DNA of 64,000 nucleotides, taken from assembly GCA_963843645.1 (NCBI GenBank), contig CAWJLE010000008.1, positions 186,001-250,000 of the forward strand, in the 5' to 3' direction. The notes beneath the pieces were generated by a model. It was not told where the DNA came from. It ran no database searches and saw only the letters and a list, made by a program, of their open reading frames with translations. Made by a program: the position numbers and the translations under genes. Of this stretch, positions 25,988 through 35,522 are shown one piece after another; positions within the stretch are counted from its first letter, which is position 1, and each line of letters starts with the position of its first letter. This DNA is from CAWJLE01 sp963843645 (lineage in GTDB: Bacteria > Chloroflexota > Anaerolineae > DAOTYC01).

Positions 25988-25994
25988 ATCAACT

Positions 25995-27687
25995 CTATTT
26001 GACGTCGAACTTGAGCGAGCCGGCCATCGTCTGGAAGCCGGCTGCGAATTCGGTCCACTGATTCTCGGGGGTGAGGACACCCATCAGGCTGGCCCGGTCG
26101 CCGCCCAGGTACACCGCCAGCATCTGGCCGCGCAGGCCGGCGCCGGCCACGTCGACGATCAGCCCGCTGCGTCCGTCGGCCGAGAAGGGCCGCGGCGCGC
26201 CCAGAACGTTGATCCCGCGTCCGGCCTGCACTTGAATGGCGACCTGCAGCAGGCCGTTGGCGTCGGTTGCGCCCTTGGCCGCCCCATCGTAGAGCTGGCT
26301 CAGGCTGCCGGTCATCGCTTCGACGACCGGGCCGCGCGGCACCGACAGGCTGAAATCGTCCACGCTGGCGGCGATGGTGAACATCCCGCCTTCCTCGAGC
26401 ACCCGCCAGCCGGTCGGCGCGACCAGGCTGTAGTGCTCGGCGCCGTTCACGTACAGGTCCGTCACCGAGGGGAACGAGTGCGGAACCGCCGGCGGTGGAG
26501 TCGGCCGGGCCGCCGGCCTGGTCGCCGGGGCCTTCGGCGCGGTCGGCGCGCGGCCGCCGCTGCGGGCACAGCGCGAGTCGGCGTCGCTCCGGCGCCCTGC
26601 GCGACCGGCTCGGGGAACGTCACCGACGCCAGCATGCCGTCGAACGTGGGGGCGAACGCCTGCCACTCGGCCAGCGGCCCGATGGTCCACAAGACGGCGG
26701 CGCGGCCCTGCAGCAACACGCTGACGCAGCGGCCTACGAGCTGCGGCCGGCGGTCAGGCTTGTCGTCCTCAATCGTCCCGCTGGCGGCAGGGTAGCCGTT
26801 CACGACCATGTCCACCGGCGTGCCGACCTTCACGTTCCAGGTCTGGCCCAGCGCCCCGGCCGCGACCATCAGCACGTCACTCGCCGTGCGGGCGCTGGCG
26901 ATCGCGCCGTCGAACAGCGTCATCCAGCGGTCCGGTCATGACCGCCATGGGGGCCGGCGGCGCCTCCGCCTTCCACACCACTTCGCTGTTGGCCATGTAA
27001 GTCGTGTTGTCTTCGGCGGAAACCGCCGCCTGCCAGCCTCTGGCAGGACGATGGCGAACCCGAGCTTGGCGTCGTAATGGATCTCGCCCTGCAGCTTCAC
27101 CGCGTTGAGCGCCACTGCTGCCGGCGTCGCTTGCACGGCGGCGGCGGGGCGGCAGCCGCACCCGTGGTCGGCGGCGGGGGCGGGGGCGGGACGGTCGGGG
27201 TCGCGCTGGGCCGTGGCAGCGCCGTGGGCGAGGGCACCGGTGTGTCCACCGGTTGCGGCGGCGGAGCAGGCTCGGTGGGCGCGCCCAGCGGACATCGCCG
27301 AAACCGGCCCGGCGTGCCCGGCCGGCGTGTCCGACGGAATCATCGCCGCACTGGCCATGCCCGGTCATCGGCCAGCGCGTGCGTGATCGCCTCGCCGGAC
27401 CGGACCGAGAACGTCGGCGGCTTCACCGTCGCAGGAGCTCATCGTCGGCGGTCGAGTCGGCGCGGTCGTCGCCGTAGCGGTCACCGCCGTCGGGACATCC
27501 GCCCGCCGGGTGGACGGCCAGAATCGTGGCGGTCGCCCGGCCACGGCGTGGCCGTATCTTTCGGTCTCGTCTTCAACGAAATCTGGGCTGGAATCGGCGA
27601 CGTGCATGCCAAAGGCCCCGCTGCGGTCAGCAGGGCGATGAACAGGACGGCAAGCAGATGTTTGTTGCGACGGGAGACATTCCCCAT
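25995..27687 (-). CDS. Lipoprotein with repeated alpha/beta domains (several frameshifts)
   Basis: Starts MGNVSRRNKHLLAVLFIALL with a lipobox ending LAC, preceded by GGAGGT and a strong promoter. After a Pro/Thr/Ala-rich linker (broken frames near 27100-27500) come at least two similar domains. The first runs from LQGEIHYDAKLGFAIVLPEA to LASVTFPEPV; the second, after another linker, from LYVNGAEHYSLVAPTGWRVL to GFQTMAGSLKFDVK. The pattern 'Y.L..P.GW......F..A......F...L.SLKF' recalls PsbP/Mog1-like folds, but I cannot confirm the family. At least three one-base frame changes, all in very GC-rich linkers, suggest sequence errors. Function unknown; probably anchored outside the membrane. Confidence 0.55.
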
Positions 27688-27752
27688 AACCCGGCGTTCA
27701 CCTCCGACAAGCGCCACCGAGGGTTTTGTTGTCGACGCGGCTTTCCACGGTA

Positions 27753-27781
27753 AGTATAACACTGGACGGGATTGAGGCCAA
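27753..27781 (-). promoter_or_regulatory. Promoter of the lipoprotein gene
   Basis: On the minus strand, TTGGCC (27781-27776), 17 bp, TATACT (27758-27753) with an extended TGT. Confidence 0.7.
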
Positions 27782-27816
27782 AGCGCCGGAACCTGTGGGT
27801 GATTTGGGCGACTCGC

Positions 27817-27982
27817 CGGGCCGTGGTGGTCCAGGGCGACCAAGGTCGCGTCTGGATTACGAAGCCCGCCTGCGCGGGCTAACGGCAACGGCAGGGACAG
27901 ATCTTGTCTGTTGCCGTTAGCCCGCGCAGGCGGGCTTCGTCGTCCAGACGCGACCTTGGTCGCCCTGGACCACCACGGCCCG
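27817..27982. repeat. Palindrome with GCCCGCCTGCGCGGGC core, ~70-bp arms
   Basis: Arms run from CGGGCCGTGGTGGTCCAGGG to its complement, with GCGACCAAGGTCGCGTCTGG and AGCCCGCCTGCGCGGGCTAA inside. Same family as 12.2-12.5 and 44.9-45.2 kb, but without tandem expansion. Confidence 0.9.
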
Positions 27983-28017
27983 CGGCAGACGCGCCCGCCC
28001 GCGCGTGTCCATACGCC

Positions 28018-28138
28018 GGCTGACCCCTCTCCCAACCTCTCCCCCACGGGGGGAGAGGAGTAAGGCACTCGTCGGACACCGGTCGTGGTCTTTTCTCCTC
28101 TCCCCCCGTGGGGGAGAGGTTGGGAGAGGGGTCAGCCC
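28018..28138. repeat. CTCTCCC-family palindrome, ~45-bp arms
   Basis: Arms GGCTGACCCCTCTCCCAACC... and complement, loop ~30 nt. A weak TACAAT -10 (28173-28178) for the next gene follows. Confidence 0.85.
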
Positions 28139-28216
28139 CCAAACCCCGTTTCCCGGTCTGCGCGAGTTGTGATACAATCGGCCACGACTACCTTCGTGAT
28201 GACAGGGTGATTCAGC

Positions 28217-30442
28217 ATGCGCCGACTCAAGCGGCCCGGAATTCTCATTGCCTATCTCGCACTCACGCTGGGGATGACCTATCCGCTGGTGCGGTACCTC
28301 ACGTCCTCCCTGCCCGGCGACGGCTTCGACGGCTGGCAGAACTACTGGAACCTGTGGTGGGTGCGCCACGCGCTGGTCGACCTGGGCATGAATCCGTTCT
28401 TCTGCCCGCTCATGGACTACCCGGCCGGCGCGAGCCTGCTGTTTCACACCCTCAACATCTTCAACGTCTGGACCCTGCCGATCCAGCTGCTGGTCGGCAC
28501 GGTGGCGGCCTACAATGCGGTCGTCCTCTTCTCCTTCGCCGTCAGCGGACTGGGCGGCTACCTGCTGGCGCGCCACGTCGTCCGTGGGCGTTCGGCGCTG
28601 GCCGGCCTGGGTGGCGGGGCTGATCTTCACTTTCTCGCCGTTCCACTTCGCCCACCTGCTGGGCCACATGCAGGTCTTCTCGATGGAATGGCTGCCGTTT
28701 TACGTCCTGTACCTGCTCAAGGCGACCGACGTCCGCAAGACAGAAGACTCCGAAGTTTTCGAAACTTCGGAAGTCTCAAGCTTGGAGATCTCAAGAACGT
28801 CTTCCTGGCCGCGCTCTTCCTCGCTTTCGCCAGCCTGTGCGACTGGTACAACCTGTTGTACGCGCTGCTGTTCACGGGGCTGCTCTTTCTGTGGCTCGTC
28901 GTCCGGCGGCGCGTCACGTGGGGCCGGCTGGCCGGCATGGCCGCCATCGGCGTGCTGGGCTTCGTTCTGCTGTCGCCCTACCTCGGCCCGATGATCCTCG
29001 ATGCCTCGCACTCGAGCTACATGCTACCCGGCGAGAAGGACGCCTACCAGTACTCGGCCGATCTGCTGGCCTTCGTCGCGCCCAACGAGATGCACCCTCT
29101 TTGGGGGCCGCAGATGCGGGAGTGGGGCGACCACCTGACCACGACCATTTCCGAGCGGCTGATCTTCGCCGGCTACGTGCCCCTGTTGCTGGCCGGCTAC
29201 GCCCTCTGGCGAGCCTGGCGGAAAAAGTCAGACTTCCGACGTAGCCCAGGGGTCTACGCTGGGAGTCCTGGAGACTTCAGAAGTCTGGGAAACTCCGCGA
29301 GCCTCGCCGCCGGTCCGGTCTTCTGGACGCTGACCACGCTCTTCTTCGCGATCCTGGCCCTGGGACCGGTGCTGCACGTGGGCGGCCGGCTCTGGCCCGC
29401 GCCCGGCGGCTTGCCCCTCCCTTACCAGTGGCTCGTGAACTGGGTGCCGTTCATGAAGATCTCGCGCTCGGTCAGCCGCTTCGACGCCATGGTGATGCTG
29501 GCCCTGGGCGTGTGCGCGGCCTTCGGGCTGGCTGCGCTTGTGCCGCGCGTTCGCCGTTGGAGGCCGCCACGGTCCGGCCGTCCTGGGCCTGGCGGTCACC
29601 GCGCTGATCTGCTTCGAGTTCCTGCCGGCGCCGTATCGAATGACGCCGCCCGACACGCCGACTTCTACCGCACACTGGCGGCCGACCCGCAGCAATACGC
29701 CATCCTGCCCGTGCCGCTCGACTGGGACCGGCCGCAGTACCTGCTCTACCAGACGGTGCACGGCAAGCCGCTGACCTCGGCCTACACCTCGCGCGGCAAC
29801 CCGCGCTCGTGGGTCGACTGGACGCCGCTGTTGATGAACCTGCGCCGCCCGGCCGGACACTACGTCATCGACGCCGATCCGGCGGCCGTGGGGCTGAGCG
29901 TCTTGCAGGCAGCCGGCGTTCGTTACGTCATCGTAGATCGCTACCAGGTCCCGGATGAAGAACAGCGCGCCTGGAACGTGGACCTCATCAGTCGCGTGTT
30001 CGGCGGCCTGCCGCCGACCCTCGACGACGGCCGCCTGATCGTCTACGACGCCTGGGAGCCGCGCTTTCAGGCGCTGACGCAGAAGGCGGCGGCGTTCCCG
30101 CGCCTGGCCGAGGATTGGTCCGGCTCGTGGGTGAGCGTGGACGGCGAGCCGGCGTGCTGGCTCAAGGAGCGCGGCCGGATCGTGATCCACAGTCCCACCG
30201 CCCGGGCGGCCACCGTGGAGATGCGCTTCTTCGATGGTGGCGAAGGCCCACTCACGATCCACGTGGCCGGCCCGCAGGGCGAGCTGGCCGCCGGTCCCAT
30301 CGCGCACTACGGTTACACCGACCTGCGCATCCCCCTGGACCTGCCGGCCGGCGACGTCACGCTGACCGTCACCGCCGACCCGTCGGTCGTCCTGCCCCAC
30401 GGCTTCTCCGCCCTCGAGCTGCACCGCCTGAGCGTGAAGTAG
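28217..30442 (+). CDS. Polytopic membrane protein, GT-C glycosyltransferase-like (frameshifted, carries palindromes)
   Basis: About 740 residues. The N-terminal ~400 form many membrane segments (LIAYLALTLGMTYPLVRYL, VLFSFAVSGLGGYLLARHVV, ALFLAFASLCDWYNLLYALL). FDGWQNYWNLWWVRHAL after the first segment resembles the extracytoplasmic loop of GT-C enzymes. The C-terminal ~250 residues (DFYRTLAADPQQYAILPVPL onwards) are soluble and end in a beta domain. Frame pairs change near 28600/28780 and 29560/29650. Restored frames read WVAGLIFTFSPFHFAHLLGH and AVLGLAVTALICFEFLPAPY. Two ACTTCCGAAGT-family palindromes lie inside the gene, the second (57 bp) exactly in frame. Its paralogue is at 32490-34883. 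Confidence 0.65.
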   Translation: MRRLKRPGILIAYLALTLGMTYPLVRYLTSSLPGDGFDGWQNYWNLWWVRHALVDLGMNPFFCPLMDYPAGASLLFHTLNIFNVWTLPIQLLVGTVAAYNAVVLFSFAVSGLGGYLLARHVVRGRSALAGLGGGADLHFLAVPLRPPAGPHAGLLDGMAAVLRPVPAQGDRRPQDRRLRSFRNFGSLKLGDLKNVFLAALFLAFASLCDWYNLLYALLFTGLLFLWLVVRRRVTWGRLAGMAAIGVLGFVLLSPYLGPMILDASHSSYMLPGEKDAYQYSADLLAFVAPNEMHPLWGPQMREWGDHLTTTISERLIFAGYVPLLLAGYALWRAWRKKSDFRRSPGVYAGSPGDFRSLGNSASLAAGPVFWTLTTLFFAILALGPVLHVGGRLWPAPGGLPLPYQWLVNWVPFMKISRSVSRFDAMVMLALGVCAAFGLAALVPRVRRWRPPRSGRPGPGGHRADLLRVPAGAVSNDAARHADFYRTLAADPQQYAILPVPLDWDRPQYLLYQTVHGKPLTSAYTSRGNPRSWVDWTPLLMNLRRPAGHYVIDADPAAVGLSVLQAAGVRYVIVDRYQVPDEEQRAWNVDLISRVFGGLPPTLDDGRLIVYDAWEPRFQALTQKAAAFPRLAEDWSGSWVSVDGEPACWLKERGRIVIHSPTARAATVEMRFFDGGEGPLTIHVAGPQGELAAGPIAHYGYTDLRIPLDLPAGDVTLTVTADPSVVLPHGFSALELHRLSVK
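28745..28776. repeat. ACTTCCGAAGT-family palindrome inside a coding region
   Basis: A 32-bp inverted repeat within the membrane-protein gene. In the local frame it encodes EDSEVFETSEVSS, foreign to the surrounding hydrophobic sequence. Confidence 0.8.
29230..29286. repeat. 57-bp in-frame palindrome inside a coding region
   Basis: AGACTTCCGACGTAGCCCAG ... CTGGGAG..AGACTTCAGAAGTCT, 57 bp (19 codons), encoding DFRRSPGVYAGSPGDFRSL between two membrane segments without breaking the frame. Confidence 0.8.
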
Positions 30443-30655
30443 GGTGGAGCATCCGGTGCCGTCCACAGATGTGTGTGCATGTCAAATTGCGCTTGGATTC
30501 CCCGCGCACATCGACCATTGGTTGGGTAGCAACTGGTCGATGGGCACAACCAATCAACCGGCGACTGTCATCAGTCGCGGGATCGACTTAGGATGTTGTT
30601 CTCTTTTCAGGGTCGTTGTCCCTCTTCCAATCGGCGCGCCAGGTTAGGTGCCAGG

Positions 30656-31868
30656 CTATTCCAGACGGGAAGGTGGCAACTTCAGGTTTCGACCGGTGCC
30701 TAGCGGTATGGAGGTCAGGTCGGCACCGAGGCCGAGCCGATCCAGTTGAGCACGGACATAGGCTGCCGCCGGTTGTTGGCCCGGTCGGCGAGCGCGACGT
30801 AGCGTGTAGGCGTGATGCAACAGCTTGCGGGCCACTAACGCGGCGGTAGCGAAGCGACTGGCGGTCTGGTCGCGAAGGACGTGCCACACGGTCACCAGTA
30901 GACGCCGGGCAATGGCCACGATAGTCCTGTTGTGCCCGAGGCGGGGCACTAGGCGGGCGTAGACGGCTTTCCAGTGCGGGTCGTGTTCCGTGGCTACCTG
31001 AGCGGCTTCCACCATGGCGGTCCGCAGATCGCGGCGGCCCGTTTTGGTAATATGCCCGCTGGTGTGGGTTTCGCCGCTGTCATGCACCGCGGCCCCTAAG
31101 CCCGGCGTAGCCGACGAGTTGCTTGGGCTGGGGAAAGCGCTCAATGGTCCCGATAGCGGCCAGCAGGGTCATCGCCGTCAGCACCCGGATGCCGGTCAGC
31201 TGGACCAAAAGGGGCACGCGCTCATCGCTACTGGCCAGAGTCGTCAGGGTCTCTTCCAGCTTCGCGATCTGATCGGTGGCGAAAATAAGGGTTTCTAGAT
31301 CGTTCTGGATAGCTGCTTGCTCGACCAGCGACGGTCCCTGAGCCAACCACCAGCCGCGACGCTCGGCGGTGAACAGGTTGCCCGCGGGCGGGGCCACCCG
31401 GTAGCGGTGCAGGACGGCATGCAGGCGATTTTTGGCCTGGGTGCTCAAGCAGACCATCCGGGCGCGTTTGCGCAGCAGGGCACGCAGTTGGCGAACCTCT
31501 TCTGGCGGCACCCACACCCCGGTCAGCAGCCCCGCGGCATGCAAGCGGGCCAAGGTGTAGGCGGCTTTGGCATCGGTCTTAACCCGCGCTTGAGTGATGG
31601 CCTGGACGTGCGGCGGATGAACGATCGTCACAGAGTGGACGTGCGGCGTCAGGTCATCGTACAGGCTGTACCCATTGCACGTCATCTCCAAGACCACGGC
31701 ATCGGCTGGGGTAAGTTTTTGCCGGGCCCAGTCATCGAGATTACAATACTCGATGCGGCGTGGCCCCACCAATTGCTGGCCCTGGGGATCCACGATCACG
31801 GCGACCAAGTAGCTCTTGTGCACATCCAGGCCGACAAACCGGGTGACAGACGAACGGTCGCTAGACAT
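30656..31868 (-). CDS. IS110-family transposase (frameshifted; fourth Asp replaced)
   Basis: Reconstructed as ~403 residues. It starts MSSDRSSVTRFVGLDVHKSY (DEDD-type N-terminus) with a GGAGAGAG site, then VVLEMTCNGYSLYDDL, KTDAKAAYTLARLHAAGLL and a C-terminal IS110 part TSGHITKTGRRDLRTAMVEA, AQVATEHDPHWKAVYARL. A one-base shift near 31110 separates the two. In relatives the third motif reads KTDxxDA; here it is KTDAKAA, so the fourth acidic residue is Ala (GCC in place of GAC/GAT). With the frameshift this copy is likely inactive. It sits between two convergent paralogous membrane-protein genes. Confidence 0.85.
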
Positions 31869-32165
31869 GAGGCTCTCTCCTGTGCAGACGTAGAGCTGAC
31901 TGTCCGAGGCAGCGCGGCCAGGTGCGTCGTTTCGAGGACGTGAACACACCCACAGATACGGGCTAGATCGTAGCACGATCTTCCCAGGTGAGCTTTCGAG
32001 CGGTCCGTCAAACACGAATACGGGTTGCCTCCCAGGGACGGCGCGACGGGCCTTGGCGTCCACGCACCTGGAGCAGACGCCCCGCTCCTCACCGGACACG
32101 GGTACTATGCTCCAAAACGCACCTGACCGCAAAGGCGAGGCTACGCTGCTTCTCGCCCACAACAT
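31869..32165 (-). ncRNA. Candidate bridge-RNA region of the IS110 element
   Basis: Some IS110 elements encode a structured bridge RNA in the non-coding end upstream of the recombinase. This ~300-nt non-coding stretch sits in that place. The RNA itself was not folded. The call is by position only. Confidence 0.35.
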
Positions 32166-32170
32166 GCTAA

Positions 32171-32240
32171 CACGAATAAGGCCGAATACACGAATGCCGC
32201 CCTCGGAAGGCGGCATTCGTGTATTCGGGCCTTATTCGTG
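32171..32240. repeat. CACGAATAAGG palindrome, ~31-bp arms
   Basis: Arms CACGAATAAGGCCGAATACA... and complement with one extra G and a ~6-nt loop. Single copy in the window. It directly abuts the IS110 leader. Confidence 0.85.
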
Positions 32241-32271
32241 GATGGCATACCGCGGCGGCGCGGCCGGAAGG

Positions 32272-32454
32272 TCAGCGCCGGCGGTCCAGTTCTTCCAGCA
32301 GCTTCAGGTTGATCTCGCGTTCGGAAAGGTCCGGATACCGTTGGCACAGCTGACCCCGGATCATTCCAACGACCAATTCCCGCGCGTCCAGCATCAATCT
32401 TATGCGCTGTCCTGGGCTCAGACGTGCCAGGAGCTGCATCTGCACCCGATCCAC
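32272..32454 (-). CDS. Small conserved hypothetical protein
   Basis: A 60-residue helical protein: MDRVQMQLLARLSPGQRIRL, then MLDARELVVGMIRGQLCQRY and PDLSEREINLKLLEELDRRR. The layout 'R..LLAR.SPGQR...........I...L...YPDLSEREI...L' matches small proteins often found beside predicted nucleotidyltransferases or toxin-like genes in Chloroflexota and related genomes (from memory of the pattern). It begins with GTG. The ribosome-binding site is weak. Its stop is close to the palindrome at 32171-32240. Confidence 0.5.
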   Translation of the reverse strand: MDRVQMQLLARLSPGQRIRLMLDARELVVGMIRGQLCQRYPDLSEREINLKLLEELDRRR

Positions 32455-32489
32455 GGGGTCAAAGCGAAACTCGGGGAATTATCGGCTCC

Positions 32490-34883
32490 TCATCGCGGTC
32501 TTCCCACCTCCATCCAGTCGACCGCGGCGGACAGCGTCCTTGTGTCCGTGTTGCCGGGGATGACCGTCGCCGGGGCCGTGGCGTGATCGAAGTCCAGGAC
32601 CAGCGTGTTGAGCCCTTCGCGCAGGGCGGCGGCGGGCAGCGTCGCCGTGATCACCTGCCAGCCCTCGCGCAGCTCGGTGGCCCCCGGCAGGGCGTCGCCG
32701 TTGAACGTCAGGCTCAGGGTCTGCGCCGGCGCGCCCGCGTAGGCGAACGGCGCGACCTGCAGCGAGACCGTGCGGCCGGCCGCCACGTCGCGGACCGGGA
32801 AGAACACCTCCGCCTGCCTGCCGAGCGCCCAGTTCGCCGTCGCCGCGAACACGTCTTCGTCTTCGTTCCAGCCCTCGCCGCGATACGGCGCCGCTGCCCA
32901 CGTCCCGAAGTCCACGCGCAATGGGTCGGGCACGGCCGGCTGGCGGATGCGATACACCGCCGCGCCGTCGCCTTCAGCCACCGGCTGCGGGTCGACCGGC
33001 AGCAGGCGGAAGGCCAGGTCGCGCGTCGGCGCGAGGGTGTCGATCTCCGGGAAGCGCAGGGGAATCGGCTCGTGCACCACGAGGTAGCGCACGTCGTACA
33101 GCGCCATCAGCTCGCCGCCCTGGGCCTGGGCGCGCTCCAACGTTTCCGCGTCGGGCTTCTGGTACAGCTCGACCTCCGTCAACGCCCGGAACAGGGGAAT
33201 CCGCGTGAAATAGTCGAACTTGAAGTCGGGATTGCGTGAGGTGTTGCCGGCCAGCAGCCGCTTGTGGTGGTAGGATTGCAGGTACTGCAGCTGCGTCCGC
33301 TCCGCGCCCCGCGTGCCGAAGCTGTTGCGCCAGCCCAGCGGCAGCTGCAATATGGCGAAGTCACCGGGGTCGTCGCGGATCACCTGGTACGGCGCGGGGA
33401 TTCGGGCATCTGTTAGCGGCAGGGGCGCGCAGACCTGGTCGAACAGCGCCACGCCGAGCAGTCCCGCCGTGGCGGCGATGGTCCAGCCCCTCTTCGTTCG
33501 CCGCAGCAGGCGCCACGCGCCGTAAGCCGCCAGCATTGCCAGCGCCAGGCTGAGCGCGATGCTGAAGCGATTCGGCACCCGGTTCGCCTTGATGATCGGC
33601 AGGTAGTGGAGCAGCGCGAACGGCAGCGGGAAGCTCACGTCCTGCGACGTTCCCATCTCGCGCAGCAGATTGTCCAGCGGGAACAGGTAGCGGCCCCGAA
33701 TCTGCAGCAGCGGCCCCAGCGTCAGCACCGCAAACCCGATCGCCGCCCACCAGCCAGAGGCGCAGCCGGGTTTGGACCCCATGCCGTCGCGCGCGCCACG
33801 CCGTCAGCGCGCCGATTGCCGCCAGGGCCAGGACGCCGAATCCCAGGAACACCGTGTTGACGTCCTGGAACGGACCCTTCCCCTCGACGACCGCCCGCAG
33901 GTGCGCCGGCCAGTCGTTCGTCCCAAACAGCGGATGCAGCGCCAGCGGCGTGAACCAGCCGGCCAGGTCCGCGGACAGCTTGAGGCCCTCGCCCCAGCCG
34001 TGCAGTTCGAAGCCCCCCTGCCCGTACGCCTGGAGCACCGGCGCCAGCCATGGCGCGTACAGGACCGCCGCCGTGGCCGCGACGACCGCCAGTCGCAGGA
34101 TCGGCGCCGACCGCGCGTGGCGCATGTTCCGTCTCCGCGCCCGGCGCGCGGGCCGCTCGCAGTCCCTCTAACAGCACGATCAGCCCACCGAGGAACAGCA
34201 TCATCACCCCGAACGTCATCTCCGCCATCAGGTTCAGCGCGGCGAAGATGCCCGCCAGGATCGGATTCCGCCACCCCGGCTCGCGCAGCGTCTTGAGCAG
34301 GAACAGCGCGAAGAATGGGAACGCCTGCACGGTCACGAAGTTGTAGTGGCCGAGCGCCGCGTACATCATCCGGCTTGCGGCGAACGCGTACACCGCCCCC
34401 GCGATGAACGCCGCGCCGACCTGGGGCGACCACATCGGGTCGCCCCTACGCGATGCGGTGTAGGGGCGACCCTGCGTGGTCGCCCTGGCAGGCCGCAGCA
34501 CGTACCGCGCCAGCAGATACCCCCCGAAGGCGCTCGTCACGTACGAGAAAAGCAGCATGAGGTTCGAAGCCAGCGGCAGCGGCAGGTTCAGCGTCAGCGG
34601 CAGGCCCACCAGCGCATTGTAGAAATTCACCGTGTACGTGACCAGATCGATGCCCAGGGGATAGAAGATGTAGCTCGTGTGCAGCGGAGACTGCCCCAGG
34701 TTGAGCAGACTGTATTTCACCCACCACATGTTCCAGAGGAACGTCGACTCGTCGAAGGCCCAGTTGGCCGTGCCCGGCACGTGCGTGGACAGCCGGGTGA
34801 CCAGCGGCCACGTCAGACCCGAGCGCCAGCACTCCGTACAGTCCCAGCACGATCAGATCGACACGATAGCGGGGTTTGCTCAT
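32490..34883 (-). CDS. Polytopic membrane protein, GT-C glycosyltransferase-like (frameshifted, carries a palindrome)
   Basis: About 795 residues after joining. It starts MSKPRYRVDLIVLGLYGVLA. After shifts near 34810, 34130 and 33775 it continues through NWAFDESTFLWNMWWVKYSL, many membrane segments (GALTAWRARRH, ALSLALAMLAAYGAWRLL) and a soluble C-terminal part (DFAILQLPLGWRNSFGTRGA; DVRYLVVHEPIPLRFPEID; a beta domain at the end). The DExxLWNMWWVKY loop parallels the paralogue at 28217-30442; both likely transfer or flip lipid-linked sugars, but no activity is proven. A GGGCGACC palindrome lies in frame at 34424-34485 and encodes RATTQGRPYTASRRGDPMWS. Confidence 0.65.
34424..34485. repeat. 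GGGGCGACC palindrome inside a coding region
   Basis: Inverted repeat GGGCGACCAC..GGGTCGCCCCTAC / GTAGGGGCGACCC..GTGGTCGCCC. It is read through by the membrane-protein gene without a stop and encodes a polar stretch between two membrane segments. Confidence 0.8.
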
Positions 34884-35000
34884 GGCGGCAGATCATACCA
34901 CAGGACGAGGGATTGGAAAAGCGGACGGGCTGGGCCCGACGATCGTGCGATTCAAGAATTTAGCGCGAAAGTACGCCGTGTGCGTCACCCGTGCAAGCGG

Positions 35001-35460
35001 CAATGAGCCGCACGCGCGGTTGAGAAACGCTGGCCGGCCTGGCGGTCCGCCCGGGCGACGGACCGGTCAGACAAGCCGCAATGAGCCGCACGCGCGGTTG
35101 AGAAACGCTGGCCGGCCTGGCGGTCCGCCCGGGCGACGGAGCGGTCAGACAAGCCGCAATGACCCGGACGAGCGGTCGGGAAACGCTGGCCGGCCTGGCG
35201 GTCCGCCCGGGCGACGGACCGGTCAGACAAGCCGCAATGAGCTGCACACGCGGCCGGGAAACGCTGGCCCGCTTGGCGGTCCGCCCGGGCGACGGACCGG
35301 TCAGGCAAGCCGCAATGAGCTGCACGCGCGGCCGGGAAACGCTGGCCGGCCTGGCGGTCCGCCCGGGCGACGGACCGGTCAGACAAGCCGCAATGGGCTG
35401 CACGCGCGGCCGGGAAACGCTGGCCGGCCTGGCGGTCCGCCCGGCGATAAATTCGCCGGG
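35001..35460 (+). repeat. 78-bp tandem repeat, about six units
   Basis: Units start at 35001, 35079, 35157, 35235, 35313 and 35391, exactly 78 bp apart (CAATGAGCCGCACGCGCGGT... GCTGGCCGGCCTGGCGGTCC). Single units recur at about 35672-35745 and 36140-36225. Since 78 is divisible by three, frames stay open on both strands (26-residue repeats). Confidence 0.9.
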
Positions 35461-35469
35461 CTACGTAAC

Positions 35470-35522
35470 AGCGTCCGATGAATCGGACTTCTGGCTGCTC
35501 GAAGTCCGATTCATCGGACGCT
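35470..35522. repeat. CCGATGAATCGG palindrome copy 1
   Basis: AGCGTCCGATGAATCGGACT ... AGTCCGATTCATCGGACGCT, loop ~11 nt, flanked by smaller palindromes CGGCGATAAATTCGCCG and GCGCGACGATTGATCGTCGC. Confidence 0.9.

Larger units (their letters stand above)
30656..32165 (-). mobile_element. IS110-family insertion element (approximate limits)
   Basis: Transposase gene plus ~300 bp of non-coding leader. IS110 elements lack clear inverted ends, so exact ends cannot be read here. The left limit is placed just before the palindrome at 32171. The other end lies somewhere between 30450 and 30656. Confidence 0.6.

Noticed and set aside
27077..27775. Plus-strand 232-codon frame rich in Gly/Arg
   Set aside because: It lies antisense to the lipoprotein gene, whose signal peptide, lipobox and promoter are clear on the minus strand.
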